The notes below the pieces were generated by a model, which saw nothing but the letters and a program-made list of their open reading frames with translations, searched no databases and was not told where the DNA came from. From Rotaria sordida (Eukaryota > Rotifera > Eurotatoria > Philodinida > Philodinidae): 64,000 bases of DNA. Location of the stretch: positions 1-64,000 of the forward strand of contig CAJNOL010001251.1 in NCBI GenBank assembly GCA_905250125.1, read 5' to 3'. The first letter of the stretch is position 1, and every line of letters starts with the position of its first letter. Below are positions 25,035 to 36,900 of the stretch, piece after piece. A program made the translations under genes and the position numbers.

Positions 25035-27533
25035 TAGTTCATTGGAATTTTAATTAATTATCAATTATTTATAATCATATCGTATATTCATTTATTTGAC
25101 ATTTTATTGATTATGTAATGAGTCAATAATTGAAATAAAAATACACAATAATTTTAATCGATTAGAAGGAAAAGAGAGGCAAACTCTTGAAGAAGTTCTT
25201 ATAGTAAAGGGAATCTAAGTAATAACCAATCAATAAATAATAGCCATAATTGACTTTAATAAAACTCTATTATTAATAAGAATAAATAAAATGTTTAATA
25301 AAATCATTTCATATGTTTATTATCATTAATTTAGATCGGTATTGATTCAGTATCATGAAGAAATATTCATAATAGATGTCGCTATAAATAGATGAGAACC
25401 CCCAAGCAAAAATACAGTACCTGATGTACTATCATACTACTTTGAAAAAAATATTGTATTTCTTAATTTACTGAAAACAAAATAGACTAATGTGATAGTA
25501 CTCTTTGGAAAGTAAAACAAAATGTACTTTGTTTATTTGTTGCGACATTACTGTAAAAATTGTTCGTCTATATCTCTTTTTGATATATTCTAATTCTTTT
25601 TATTCTTATCATTGAAATTTTTTCTTTTTATCTTATTTCTTATACGTACTTTCTTTATAAGTTTTTTTTTTCGGACGTAATAAATTAGATAATTCAATCG
25701 AATCAACTTCATAGTCTTGTGACGAATGTATTACGTATGCACGAACATTTCTTTCATTTTATCCAAATATTTATGAAAAATATCTATTTAAATATGAAAA
25801 TAAAAATAAGTATTTCTTAAATCTAGTCAAATGAATATGTATATGCTATCTTTATATTATTCTTTTTTTTTTTTACACAGAAACATATTTTTCATAACAC
25901 GATACGAATACTAATAACTTTGGCATTTGTTTTTATTTATCAATTCGTTTATTTTGATACTTTTTTGTTTAGAATAAATTATTCAAAGATACTTTATCAA
26001 AGGAAATGAAGTACTTTAGTTTCAGATGGGTATGGTATTCGGAGCTTTATTTTCATTAAATCATAAGCATTCCCAAGACTGAATATTTTGTTAAAATCTA
26101 TGATCAATTTTGTAGGCATGATTGAAAAGTTCTGTTTAATGAACATCATTCAAACTTTTGAAAATTGTTCATCTATAGAAGATATCACATATTTTACTAC
26201 GAAAGGTTTCATTTATTAGTTTTCAAGTAATCAAAAACCATTCTCTGTTTTTTTTCATCTAAATATTTACTTTATTTCGCAAAGTCTTTATATTATTGTT
26301 TTAGCCTCGATATATCGGCTTGTCCAAGCGTAAGGCGATGACGTTTTGTTCACACTGTCTTCAAATTTTCTCAGCAACGAAATCCTTTAGAAATTTGATT
26401 TTTTCGCTAGAAGATGTGTCTTCTTAGATACTCTTGGAATCCGGTAAATTTGAATTTATTTAGCTAACCATTCTGAAAATCATAGGAAAAATATACAGCG
26501 TTACGCGAGGACGCAAACCGAAAAAATAAAACCCTTTTCCTGCTATTAAGATGTCCACAATATTGAATAAACGCGAGTTAAATCTCGTCTTCTGAAAGCT
26601 ACAAATAGCTTTTATCCATTTCCTCCCTAATTATATCGGATAATAATGGTGATATTTAGACCTGATTTTTCAAACTATTGGTATTAGAGTTGACGCGTTA
26701 CGTGGACAAGCTGATATATGAATTTCATGAACAGTATTTGTGCAATTCACATCCGAATATGTATTCATCAAATTTTATGCTGTCAAAACTTTTAAATTAT
26801 TTGTAAATCATTTAAATATTTGGATACAGAATCAAGTACATATCGATTTCTTAACTTTTCTCAATGTAGTCTTTTAATGAGATCGTATTGTTCAAAATTT
26901 TCACAAGCTAATATTTACATTTTAATGTCTTTGAAATGCAATAAAACATTAATTTAAATGTTAATAAATACTTTATTTTTTTTTGTCTTGTAAAATTGTA
27001 TGAAAGAGAACAGTTAATTTTACTAGATTGTTCTTATTCATAAAAACTTAGAAAATATCGTAACATGAAAAACTTGTTATGAATATTCTTTACAAAAATA
27101 AACATAAAAAACAAAATGGCAAAAATAATTCGATTCAAAAGATGATTTGACTCGTCCAACCTAAACAATGAACAGCAGTTTTAGTGCATTAGCTACAAAT
27201 AATGAAGAGGAAAACACGAGAAGAAAACAGTGCACATGTGTTCATTTAAAAGAATTTAAAGTAACAATTGAAACTGTAAAAATCAGAGATGAGCAAATGT
27301 ATTATGTGCCACTCCAATTCTGAGTTGAAGTTGCCCATCTATTGTAAAAAATAATATTCAAATTCCGAGTAGGAAGATGTTTACTAATAGAAGTTTCACT
27401 ATAGTTTTTTGTTTTTCATTTCAAATTTACTTAAAAAGAATATCTTGTCATATAATTGGCGCGAAAGTTTTAATAATTCAAGACAATCACAATGGTATAT
27501 CGATAATTAATTATGTCTTTATCATGATCATCA
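25035..27533. other. Divergent intergenic region, RSBN1-like / chromodomain membrane gene
   Basis: 2.5 kb between two gene starts pointing away from each other, so promoters for both must lie here. The palindromic element at 26310-26719 is the only structured feature. I see no convincing TATA box next to either start. Confidence 0.45.
26310..26719. mobile_element. MITE with ~25-bp inverted ends
   Basis: Left end GATATATCGGCTTGTCCAAG matches the complement of the right end (CATATATCAGCTTGTCCACG). The GTAAGGCG / GTAACGCG that follows is also inverted. About 410 bp with no transposase. The target duplication is unclear. Confidence 0.55.
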
Positions 27534-28283
27534 ATGACTTCATCTTATTCTTTTGATGCAAACAATATGGATCAAGTTAATCTAACAGATACAAATATTA
27601 TTAAATTTACTATGTCAACAACAATTGATAATAATGAAAATATATGGAATAATATCAAAGTAAAAAAAAAGTATTTTTTTAAATAATAAAAATGAAATGA
27701 AATTTATAAATGAATATTTTAGTCATTTTTTAATCCTCAAAATTCTATGATAATAATAGCTATTATTTGTCTAATGTTTTTTTTTCTAACATTATGTCTT
27801 GTATTTATTATAATTCAATTATTAAAAAAGAAACGTTTATATAAAAATCAAACAAAATCAACAACAAATAATTATCCAAAATTAGATCATCATTTAAATA
27901 TTCCATTATCTCCAAATCAAATAGCATCATTAGGAACAATTATTTCAACAAATAAAGATATTAAAATTCAAGAATCATCATCATCATCACCACCACCAAC
28001 AACAACAACAACAATCATTCCTATATCATCAGCATATGAAAGTAATAAAACACAATCATTTGATAATTTTGAAAATGAACTTAAACGAACATGTCAAGAA
28101 AAAGGTATTACATCATCACATACAACTAATATATCATCAATTAATGATGATGAAGTTGAAACAGTTAATGAAGTTCTTGGAATGGAAGAACGTAATGGAA
28201 AAGTTTATTATAAAGTTAATTTTACTGGTCATCCATTAGATTATACTGCATGGGTTTGTGAAGAAGACTTAATACCTGAATAA
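27534..28283 (+). CDS. Single-pass membrane protein with a C-terminal chromodomain-like segment
   Basis: Exons 27534-27659 and 27723-28283 give 228 residues. The upstream ATG at 27512 is followed at once by TGA, so I start at 27534 (MTSSYSFDANN). Residues ~52-76 are a strong hydrophobic helix (IICLMFFFLTLCLVFIII) followed by KKKR, which predicts the C-terminal part in the cytosol or nucleoplasm. A Ser/Pro/Thr-rich linker leads to residues ~186-228, which read as a chromodomain: EVETVNEVLGMEERNGKVYYKV, FTGHPLDYTAWVCEEDL. Two HP1 methyl-lysine cage positions seem changed (the Trp of KWKGY is Phe, its Tyr is His), so standard binding is doubtful. I know no common protein with this layout. Inner nuclear membrane placement is speculation. 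No signal peptide is visible. Confidence 0.7.
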
Positions 28284-28471
28284 TAACAATGATTCTTTTT
28301 CTTTTTTTCTTGAACATCACTTATTGTATACAATCAAAATATAAGAAAATAATAAATCTATATAAAGAAGATTACATTTTATCAAAATATGATTTAAAAA
28401 GAATGTCGAAATACATCCCTTTGAGTCCGATAGTAGCAAAAATGCTACACATGTTTTGTAATTATCGGCTG

Positions 28472-28828
28472 TCCCATAATGAATGGCCAGTTTTTGTATT
28501 TCTTTTTTTTATCATCTAGTACGTTTACCTTAAAAACAAAATATGCCATAAGATACAGCGTGAAAAACTCTACAAAGCAAAGCTTATTTTAATTGTGTAC
28601 TTTTTGTTTTCAAAAAAAGTAAAATTCTGTGCGACTAATTTTTACCATTGCGAAAAAATCATTTTTTTCTACGCGAAGAGAAATTCTTTTTTTTTTCTTT
28701 AGTTCATATATAAAAATAAACTATTCTTTGTAATTGTAGAGCTTTTCATGTTGCATCTTATGGTATGTTTTGTTTTTAAAATAAACGTACTAGATGATAC
28801 AAAAACTGGCCATTCATTATGGGATACC
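28472..28828. mobile_element. Palindromic MITE downstream of the chromodomain gene
   Basis: Arms of ~85-100 bp begin TCCCATAATGAATGGCCAGT at 28472 and end with its complement at 28827. They include inverted ATCATCTAGTACGTTTA and CATAAGATACA blocks around an AT-rich centre. No coding capacity. Confidence 0.75.
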
Positions 28829-29165
28829 CGATATTTTTCACAACATAATTTACAAGTTAAATTTTCCATTCAAGTGCAGCAAAATTCAATAAAAACCTAC
28901 ATTAAGTAAATCTCATGCGAGTGCAAACGAGATATTTGTGTTATGTGTATCTGTGTGAAACAAGGTAATATAACAGGCTGTTTCAATTCAATCTATCAGA
29001 AATAATTTCGGATTCAAAGGGGTTAACTGTCGAACCGCATCCAATAGTTGAATATATTTCCTTGTTAGTAACGATACGTCAAAGACCTGACAAACATCTT
29101 AGCAATTCTTTCATGATGAACGACAACGCGAACATTTAGTGAAAAATGTGAAAGTGATTTGAATA

Positions 29166-29740
29166 CAGGATGGCCTAAAAGTCATGATACGGAAAAAAAA
29201 TTGAATATATCCCATATGGCTCAAGCAAACGAGCTGATTTTTTTTTATCAATGATAGAGGCGTGTTCAAACTTTATATCCATAAAGACATGCCTAGAGAG
29301 GCCCTTTGTTAAGTATCACTATTGATCTTAACAAAAAAATTTTACTTTTTTACAAATTTGGGAAAAAAACAATAGACTTAACAAAGGATCTCTCTAGGCA
29401 TGTCTTTATGGATATAAAGCTTGAACATGTCTCTATCATTAATAAAAAAATCAGCTCGTTTGCTCAAGCTATAATTGAGATATTCAATTTCTTTTCCAGT
29501 AAAGTGACTTTTGCACTATTTTGTATATTGATTTTTTTTCCTATCTGTGAAAACGTAAAATTTTTTTGTTGAAGTCAATAGTGATACTTGAAAAAGGTTC
29601 ACTCTAGCCTTGTCTTTATATATACATATATATGGAGTATGAACATGCTTTTACTAGTGGTAAAAAAATCAGTCCGGTTGCTTGAGCCATAATAGACATA
29701 TTCAATTGTTTCTCGGTTGCGTGACTTTTGAGCCACCCTA
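29166..29740. mobile_element. Composite fold-back element, mariner-type ends
   Basis: Outer ends CAGGATGGCCTAAAAGTCATG and (complement) TAGGGTGGCTCAAAAGTCACG are each flanked by TA. Inside are three copies of one arm: forward at ~29190-29325, inverted at ~29367-29500, inverted again at ~29575-29725. Shared blocks are GCATGTCTTTATGGATATAA and CAGCTCGTTTGCTCAAGC. The middle and left copies would pair into a ~130-bp stem. A copy nested in or recombined with a relative is the simplest reading. Confidence 0.65.
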
Positions 29741-30374
29741 TACTTTAGTCGATTTTTTGGTTTAAAAAACAATTATTTTAACTCCTCAAAGGTTTCAGAT
29801 TGTGATGAACAGGATCAAATATTTTTAGTCTCGATTAGAAAAAATTTTTGGCTATGGGTTCGCACTTAGTAATACATGTACTAGCAAAAAATGTGATGTC
29901 ATTTTGTAGCAATGTCTGATCTATTCTGGACGTTAATGTGTTCGACAACTGTACTGTCTACACCAATGAAAGGATTAATTTTCGCATAAACTTTTCGAGT
30001 GACTGTGGATGCCCGTGACATATCCATGAACTATCTATGGATGTCCTTGGGTCTCTATGAGTGTTCATGTTCACAAAAAAAAAAGTTATATTCCAGTTGA
30101 AAAATAAAGAATAACCTAGAATGGATGTCCGTATTCGAATTCTATCTTATACTGAAGCTTTGGTGATGTTTTCAGTTTCTACAAGTATCCTATTTCTTGT
30201 TTTCATTTGTCTTCTTTTGAATAGGCGAATATTTTTTGAGATTAAACTATTTTAAATTGATTACTTTTTATATATTCATTTCTATGTTTTATTTAAACAA
30301 ATACGAGAATACAATATAATAGGAAAACCATGTTATACACAAATTTTTGTTTTTATTTATATACGAACAAAAAA
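29741..30374. other. Spacer 3' of SLU7
   Basis: About 630 bases of AT-rich DNA containing the SLU7 3' region. Fragments at 29860-29960 resemble text in the MED6 intron (7140-7290: TATTCTGCACGTTTATGTG / TATTCTGGACGTTAATGTG, TTCGACAA), so an old dispersed repeat is probable. Confidence 0.4.
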
Positions 30375-33069
30375 TTAAGAGTCTAACATAAATTGTGCCA
30401 TTGGATCATTATGACGATGTTTTTTCAATCGATATGCTTCTAATTCTTCTTCAGTTGGTTCACGTTGATCATTAATATCTGATTTTAATGAATTATATTT
30501 TCGTTTTCGTTCATCCATATTTGCTATTTCTTCAGCTTGTCGTTCACGTTCTTCAATTTTTTTTGCTGCTTCTTGTATTTTTTTTTTATCTAATTTTTTT
30601 CTTAAAGAATCTTGTTCATCATTATTTGATGATGAAATTTTTGATTGAATTTTTTGTTTATTTAATTTTTCACGATGTAATTCAACTAATGATTTTTGTT
30701 TATCTTGATTAATATCATTAAATTTTTCATCGATTTGAAATTCAATTTCTTTTTCTTCAATTATTTGACCTGTACAATATGATTGTCGTAATAATGAATG
30801 ACAACATGCATAACCCCAACGATGATTATTCCAATAAGAACCCCATACAGATGTATGTTCATTTTCATAAATATCTTCAACATATTTTGATTTAATTGTT
30901 GCACGTTGATCACCTTTAATAACTTTACCAAAACGATTATATTCAACATATTGTTCAGTTTGTGCTTCAACAACAAGTTCACGTGGTATACTATTTAAAT
31001 ATTCTTCACCACCATAACGTTCAATTAATTGTTGTTCAACTGTTTTAATAAATTGATTTTTTTTATCATGAAATTCTTTATTTAATAATTCAAGTTTTGT
31101 TGGATCAGCTTGTGTATGAATATTAACACCTTTATCTGATGCTTCCCATGCAAATATTTGACTTTTAGCAAAATCTTTTGCATCACCAGAATAACGTACA
31201 AAATTATCACCTAAATATGGTACTTGTGATGGATCTTTATTTGTTCCAGTAAATGGATTATCACGCATTGAACGTGATTTTGGATCATAATAAGCTGATT
31301 CAGCATCCAAATTAAGTAAATATTTAGCTGTATCTTCACGTATACGTAAATTACGTACACTAATACGTTGTTTTGAATCAACATGTTGTCCAGGCATATC
31401 CATTGAATCTGTATATTTATATTCTTCATCTTCTTCATCATCATCTGAATCAATTTTAGATTTTTTTGTTGTTTTATTTTTATCATCAAATCCTATTGGT
31501 TTAGCTGCAACTGTAACAAGAGGATCTGTACTTTCATTTGATATTATTTCATTTATAGCTTGTTCTTCAGCCATAGCTTCTTCATCTAATTTTTTAGCTT
31601 TTAAAATTTTTTTTGCTTCAGCTAAACGTTGATGTTCATCTTGAATTTTTTGTTGATGCCAATTAATATCAATACCATTCCAACGATCACGCTTACCATC
31701 ATAAGATAAATTTATATCTGGTTGTATATATTCATCAGGTGCAAAATCTGAACCAGTAAAACGTGCACCAAGACGACGTGGACGATCAACACAATCTTTA
31801 CGTTTATGTGTCATTGCACCACAATTTTCACATGCACCTGGACGATAACGTGTTGCAACTTTATCAGCATGACCACGAGCATACCTAAAAAATATTAAAT
31901 ATATATATATATATATTATTTCATATTCTAGAGTAAAGAAAACGGAAAAATTTGTTAGGAAATAATCAATCCGAATTTTATGTTCATAATTAAGGACAAA
32001 AACCTTTTGACCTTTGCTTTACGAAGTAATGGTTTTTTCAATGAGTTTTCAATGTCTAACGAGATAACTCGTTTTTGAGTCGAAGCGCTATGTACATTAT
32101 ATAGAACTAAGTGAACTATGAGTGTTCTTGAAAACAGTTCAAGACCTTAGCTTATTGCTACCGAGATATTGTACTTTTACGATTGAAATGTCGTATAGGA
32201 AACTGCGGGATTCACGTTTTTGTGGATCCGAACCCAGTGGGATCCAAACCCGAGGTTTTTTCCATGAACACCTGGCACCCCTCGTATACATGAACACGTA
32301 ATTTCTCATCTGGGAAGCAGTGGGTCCACAAAAATGTGTAACCGGGTCCAACAAAAAATAAAAGGTTGAGCCCGGGTCCGCAGCTTCTTAATGCTGTGGT
32401 CACCTTCAGAAACACTAGGAAAACTAATTTTCGAATTTTAACTTGAGATTTTATATAAACTAAAATAATAGCATAGCTTTTACATCGTTCATATATATAA
32501 TTATTCTCATTAAGGTTTGTCTCTATACAATGTTTCAAGGCGAAATTCGAAAATTAGTATTCCTGAAGGGGACTACAGCATTCATTTCACCAGTACCGTA
32601 TCCTCGCAACATTATCACGAAGTGATCAAGTTTCATCCTATGATGTTTCTATCCCAATGTATCTTTCTTTCTTCTCATATGGTTTTTTCCTATCTTGTTC
32701 GATCTACAGAGTTAACCTCATAAGAAATTCACATTCTTTACAATATAGAACTATAAATCTTCTAAATACTTACCATTCATTAAGAGTATCATATTCTTTT
32801 GATTTTTCCGGATGTATACGTTGATGTTTAAGTGTTGGTTTTGCATGATCATATGTAACATACCATGGTACATCAGTCATATATTTTGGTATATGAGGAT
32901 TAATATCTTTTCCTTCTTCATCAACTTCAGCTGGTGCTGAACCAGCTTTTCGTAATTCTTCAAGTTCTTTTTGTTGTCGATATTCTTCTCGTGTTTGTTT
33001 TTTTGGTGCTTCACCATCTTTTTGTCTTGCAAGTATTGATGGTGGTGTTGTAAAATGTTGTTGTGACAT
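30375..33069 (-). CDS. SLU7: Pre-mRNA splicing factor SLU7
   Basis: Exons 33069-32774 and 31884-30375 give 601 residues (human 586). SLU7 acts in the second catalytic step of splicing, fixing 3' splice-site choice. Visible blocks: [15 protein letters not shown] near the start; the zinc knuckle [14 protein letters not shown] (residues 117-130); [16 protein letters not shown] motif (here [14 protein letters not shown]); [75 protein letters not shown]; and a basic, coiled C-terminal tail. The 889-bp intron (31885-32773) contains a palindromic-repeat copy. The ATG follows an acceptor (TTTTACAG|AT) by two bases and lies 127 bp after the tetraspanin stop. Confidence 0.96.
32060..32620. mobile_element. 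Palindromic MITE copy in the SLU7 intron
   Basis: GAGTCGAAGCGCTATGTACAT, AACTATGAGTGTTC, CCTTAGCTTATTGCTACCGA and TTGTACTTTTACGATTG match, in order, blocks of the element at 47351-47955. Inverted arms are visible around CTAATTTTCGAATTTTAACT (32420) and CGAAATTCGAAAATTAG (32540). A GC-rich insert at 32205-32400 with GGATCCGAACCC / GAGCCCGGGTCCG blocks may be a second element. Confidence 0.55.
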
Positions 33070-33071
33070 AT

Positions 33072-33073
33072 CT
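33072..33073 (-). promoter_or_regulatory. Splice acceptor 2 nt before the SLU7 ATG
   Basis: CTTTTTACTTTTACAG|ATATG on the minus strand. It has a good polypyrimidine tract, with only 127 bp to the upstream gene's stop and no donor-bearing exon evident. Strong candidate for spliced-leader addition. Confidence 0.6.
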
Positions 33074-33196
33074 GTAAAAGTAAAAAGAAAAATGAAAAGA
33101 AAAAATGTTGTTATAATTTACATATAACTATCTATCCAAGAAAATTTTTATTTTCATGAGATAAAAAAAAAAAGAGAAAGAGATTCAAATATCATA

Positions 33197-33817
33197 TTAA
33201 ATAAATATCGCTGGATTTCGAATATTTCGAAATTTTAATGTTATATAAATAACAATTATTTGAGTTAATGTAAATATGAGCATAATTGATCCAATAATTT
33301 TTAAATTTTTATCAAGTTCATTATTTAATAATGTATAACACATAGATAATGTTTCACAACATTGATTTGTTAAATGACAACAAGGTAAATTTTGACATGT
33401 TATATTACGATAAAATATTGTTGAATTATCAAATCCACAACAATTATATTTTAATTGAATATGATCAGTTGATTTTTCAAAATTTTGTTTTAATAAATTA
33501 TATTTTTTTTCATTACGAATTGTTAAATAAGTACATGCAAGAATAAATTGAAATAGAAATAAAATAATTAAAAGAATTATATAAAAAAATAATAATACTT
33601 GATGATGTTTTACAGCAGATATTATACCAAATATAGATAAAAATATTAAAAATAAACTTAAAATTATTAATCCAACAAATAAATGAAGATCGATTATTAA
33701 AGAATGTAATCGTGTAAATATGGCAAAAAATAAAAATGTTAATGCCAATAGAATATAAAAGATATTAGATATAATAAGTAAACGACGCCAAAATTGAAAA
33801 GTTTTTTCTTCAACCAT
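33197..33817 (-). CDS. Tetraspanin family protein
   Basis: Intronless, 206 residues. Four hydrophobic helices at ~14-36, 43-65, 74-98 and 173-195. Between the last two is a ~74-residue extracellular loop with the diagnostic CCG at 126-128 (YNCCGF), a PCC (145-147) and further cysteines (C141, C153, C154, C160), plus two N-glycosylation sequons (NST, NIT). Tetraspanins organise membrane protein clusters; which of them this corresponds to I cannot say. The short loop suggests the CD37/TSPAN31/13-like size class. The ATG directly follows GATTCTAG, an acceptor. It sits 135 bp after the F-box-like stop and 127 bp before SLU7, all on the minus strand. Confidence 0.88.
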   Translation of the reverse strand: MVEEKTFQFWRRLLIISNIFYILLALTFLFFAIFTRLHSLIIDLHLFVGLIILSLFLIFLSIFGIISAVKHHQVLLFFYIILLIILFLFQFILACTYLTIRNEKKYNLLKQNFEKSTDHIQLKYNCCGFDNSTIFYRNITCQNLPCCHLTNQCCETLSMCYTLLNNELDKNLKIIGSIMLIFTLTQIIVIYITLKFRNIRNPAIFI

Positions 33818-33819
33818 CT
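33818..33819 (-). promoter_or_regulatory. Splice acceptor immediately before the tetraspanin ATG
   Basis: GTGTGTTTGATTCTAG|ATGGTTG on the minus strand. The gene has no other intron and the preceding gene ends 135 bp upstream, so a trans-splice site is the likeliest use. Confidence 0.6.
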
Positions 33820-33952
33820 AGAATCAAACACACACAAAAAAAAATATTAATGCAAATTTATTTCAAGACAAACATTAATAATTTAATTGATATAAACTAT
33901 CTGAACAAAACAAACGAGAATTTTTTTTTCTTTTTTTTTTTTTTTTTTTTTT

Positions 33953-36900
33953 CTAACAAGTAATGACTTCATAAGAAATAGGAATGGATGTAATGGAAGA
34001 CGATTCAAGAAATATCTGAAATATTAAACAAAAAATAGAGATATAATATAAATGATAAAATAATAGTTTTTTTGTTTTACCTGATCGGATACTGATCGTA
34101 ATTGAATATGTAAACGACGTAAACATTTTAATCGTTGTTGACATTGACATATAACAAAATTAATACAATCATACAAATGATTATTATTTTTAAATTTTAA
34201 TGATGTATTATAAGTTTGAATTAATTTAATATGTTGTAAAAATGGAGCTATTTTAAATAATAATGTAAATAATTCTAATGGATGATCAGTTGATATACAA
34301 AGTGATCGTAATGAATATAAATAAAATTCATTATGTAATTCAAATGTTGTTGATTCAAATGTTGATTCAGAAAGATCCTTTACAAGAAAAAACAAACGAT
34401 CTATTCAATGATCTACATTAGTAGATACTAGATAATCGAGATTATCTCAAATTTTTTAAATTCTTATATCAAACAAAAATCTTAATATTTAAATAATGAG
34501 CGATGTAAAAATCTTTGCACAAATGTCGAGCTATTTTTTGGACGGACGGAGATGTGTTTGACGGAAGGAGATGTGTTTGACGGAAGGAGATGTGTTTGAC
34601 GGAAGGAGATGTGTTTGACGGAATATTTTGTTATCAGCTGATAGCTTGTTCTTTCCTCTTTCGAATGATATACAACTAATTATTATTACTTATTCATAAA
34701 AAAAAATGACACGTGATGAAAGAGAAATACTCTCACAACATATTTGCAATTTCTATCATAGTTCTTCTAATAATTCTGTAAAAAGTATAGTAAAATATTT
34801 CGAAAAACAAAATATTCCACGAAGAACGATATATTACTCTCTTTCTCGTAGAGAAGAGTCTAGCAAACATAAATTGTCTGATTGATTGCTTGTATGTCCG
34901 CACTTCACTGATTGGTCGAACAATATGAAAATGCAGGAAATTATTTTTTCCATAAAACCTGACCAAAAGGTAATCGAGGGCAGGGAATCCGAATCTAAGG
35001 TCAGTTTTTATTAATTAATTCATAATTAACTAATTATTAATTATTAACTTTTTCTATAAAACTTGATCAAAAGGTAATTCAGGGCGGGGAATCGGAATCT
35101 GAGGTCAGTGTTTATTGATTAATTAGTAATTAATTGTGACTTGGTTGTTAACTATGAATATTTTATAAAAAAAAGTTGGTCACAGATATTCGAGGTAAAA
35201 GCCAGAATCTATCATCGATGATGAGATTTAGGTAGCAAGAGTAGTGGATAATAAAATTTACTAATCTCATCATAGTGTTGGAAACAAATCAGCCCAACTT
35301 TCTGCTCAGAATGCTAAACTCAAATGTGTAAATAGATGCATTTGCCAGAATAATGCAGTGTGAATGTATTAATTTCGAATCGTGGAACCACGTAAATAAG
35401 CAATTTGTTAACAGTTTAGAAACAGCACTTCTACGAGAAAGAGTTAAGCGAGTCTACAGACGAGTATTACTTGTAAAGATCAAGAAAAACAAGCAAGAAC
35501 AAATTGTAGAAAATTGTATCGTAAATTATTAAATGGCTGTGATCTGATTTTAGATGATGAAAAGTACTTCAATTTGTGTGGAGATAATGTCATCGGCAAT
35601 CGTTTTTTTTTTGTTTTATTCTACTGATTCAACTACAGCTCCTCCAAATATTAAGTTTCAAAAAAAGGAAAAATTTCAACCGAAAGTGATGATTTGGATG
35701 GCCATATCATCAAAGGGAGTTTCGAATGTCTATGTGTTCACAAAAGCAAACAAACTGTTGATCAAAAAATATATTTAAAAGAATGTATTAATAGAAGACT
35801 GCTGCCATTTATTGATAAATATCATTCGGATGGAAATTATCTGTTTTGACCAGATCCGGCACGGGCCTACTACTCAAAAATTGTGCAAGAACATTTAAAT
35901 GAAAAAAACATACCATTTGTTCCTCATGCTGATAATCCACCAAACGTGTCTCAAGCTCGTCCAATTGAAGCTATTTCAACCTTATGTAGGTAAAGTTAGC
36001 CAAAGATTCGATTAAAACCAGCTAGAATTCGTCCAGGAACTGTTCCAAGTACAATTTGGCGAGCTCTATTCAATGGTATGTTCAGATTTTTCATAGCACC
36101 ATCTATGGTTCCAAAAAATTATACTTTTAGCTATGAAAAATCTGAACATACCATTGGACAGAGCTCGTCGAGTTGTACTTGAAACACTAATTGGAGCAGT
36201 TTGTAACAGCTCCTGGACGAATCCTAGTTGGTTTTACTCGAATCTTTGACTAACTTCACCTATATTTGAACTTTACTTGAACGAAAAGTATATGAAAATA
36301 ATTGGAAAACAAAAAGCGAAAGAACTTGATCATAAAATATTGCAAGTCATGGTTGAGGATGTTCGAAAAAAACTTCGGGCTATGTGACGAGATAGACTAT
36401 ATTCAGTTTAGTAAATACACTTTATCGTAGCATTTCTCATGTTCTTTCTAATAAGAAAAAAAAATAGGTCTGTAGCTTATAAAATGACTGAACTGTTGAA
36501 GTGGACATTTGTTCAAAGACTTTTCCATCGGTCATTAACTAGACTGTTACTTAAGTTAAGTCCGATTTAAAAACTTAATACATACCAATTCTCGTATATC
36601 AATATTTTGAAAATAATTCAATGCTCGATCAACATGTCGACAAAGTTTTGATAATTTTACATGATTCCACTTTAAATAAAGAAGTTAGTAAATAATTTTA
36701 TAATTATTAATAATAATTCTTACTGCAATTGAATTATCAACAAAATTTTTCCATTTATGTGAAACTTGTCGACATCTAGAATTTTCAAAAAAAAAAACAA
36801 ATTTTTTTGTTTTTGTCTAATATTAATCTTCATTACTTTAATCTTGTTGGTATATCAGTATATTTAATAATTCGTTGAATAATTTGATTATATTTATTTG

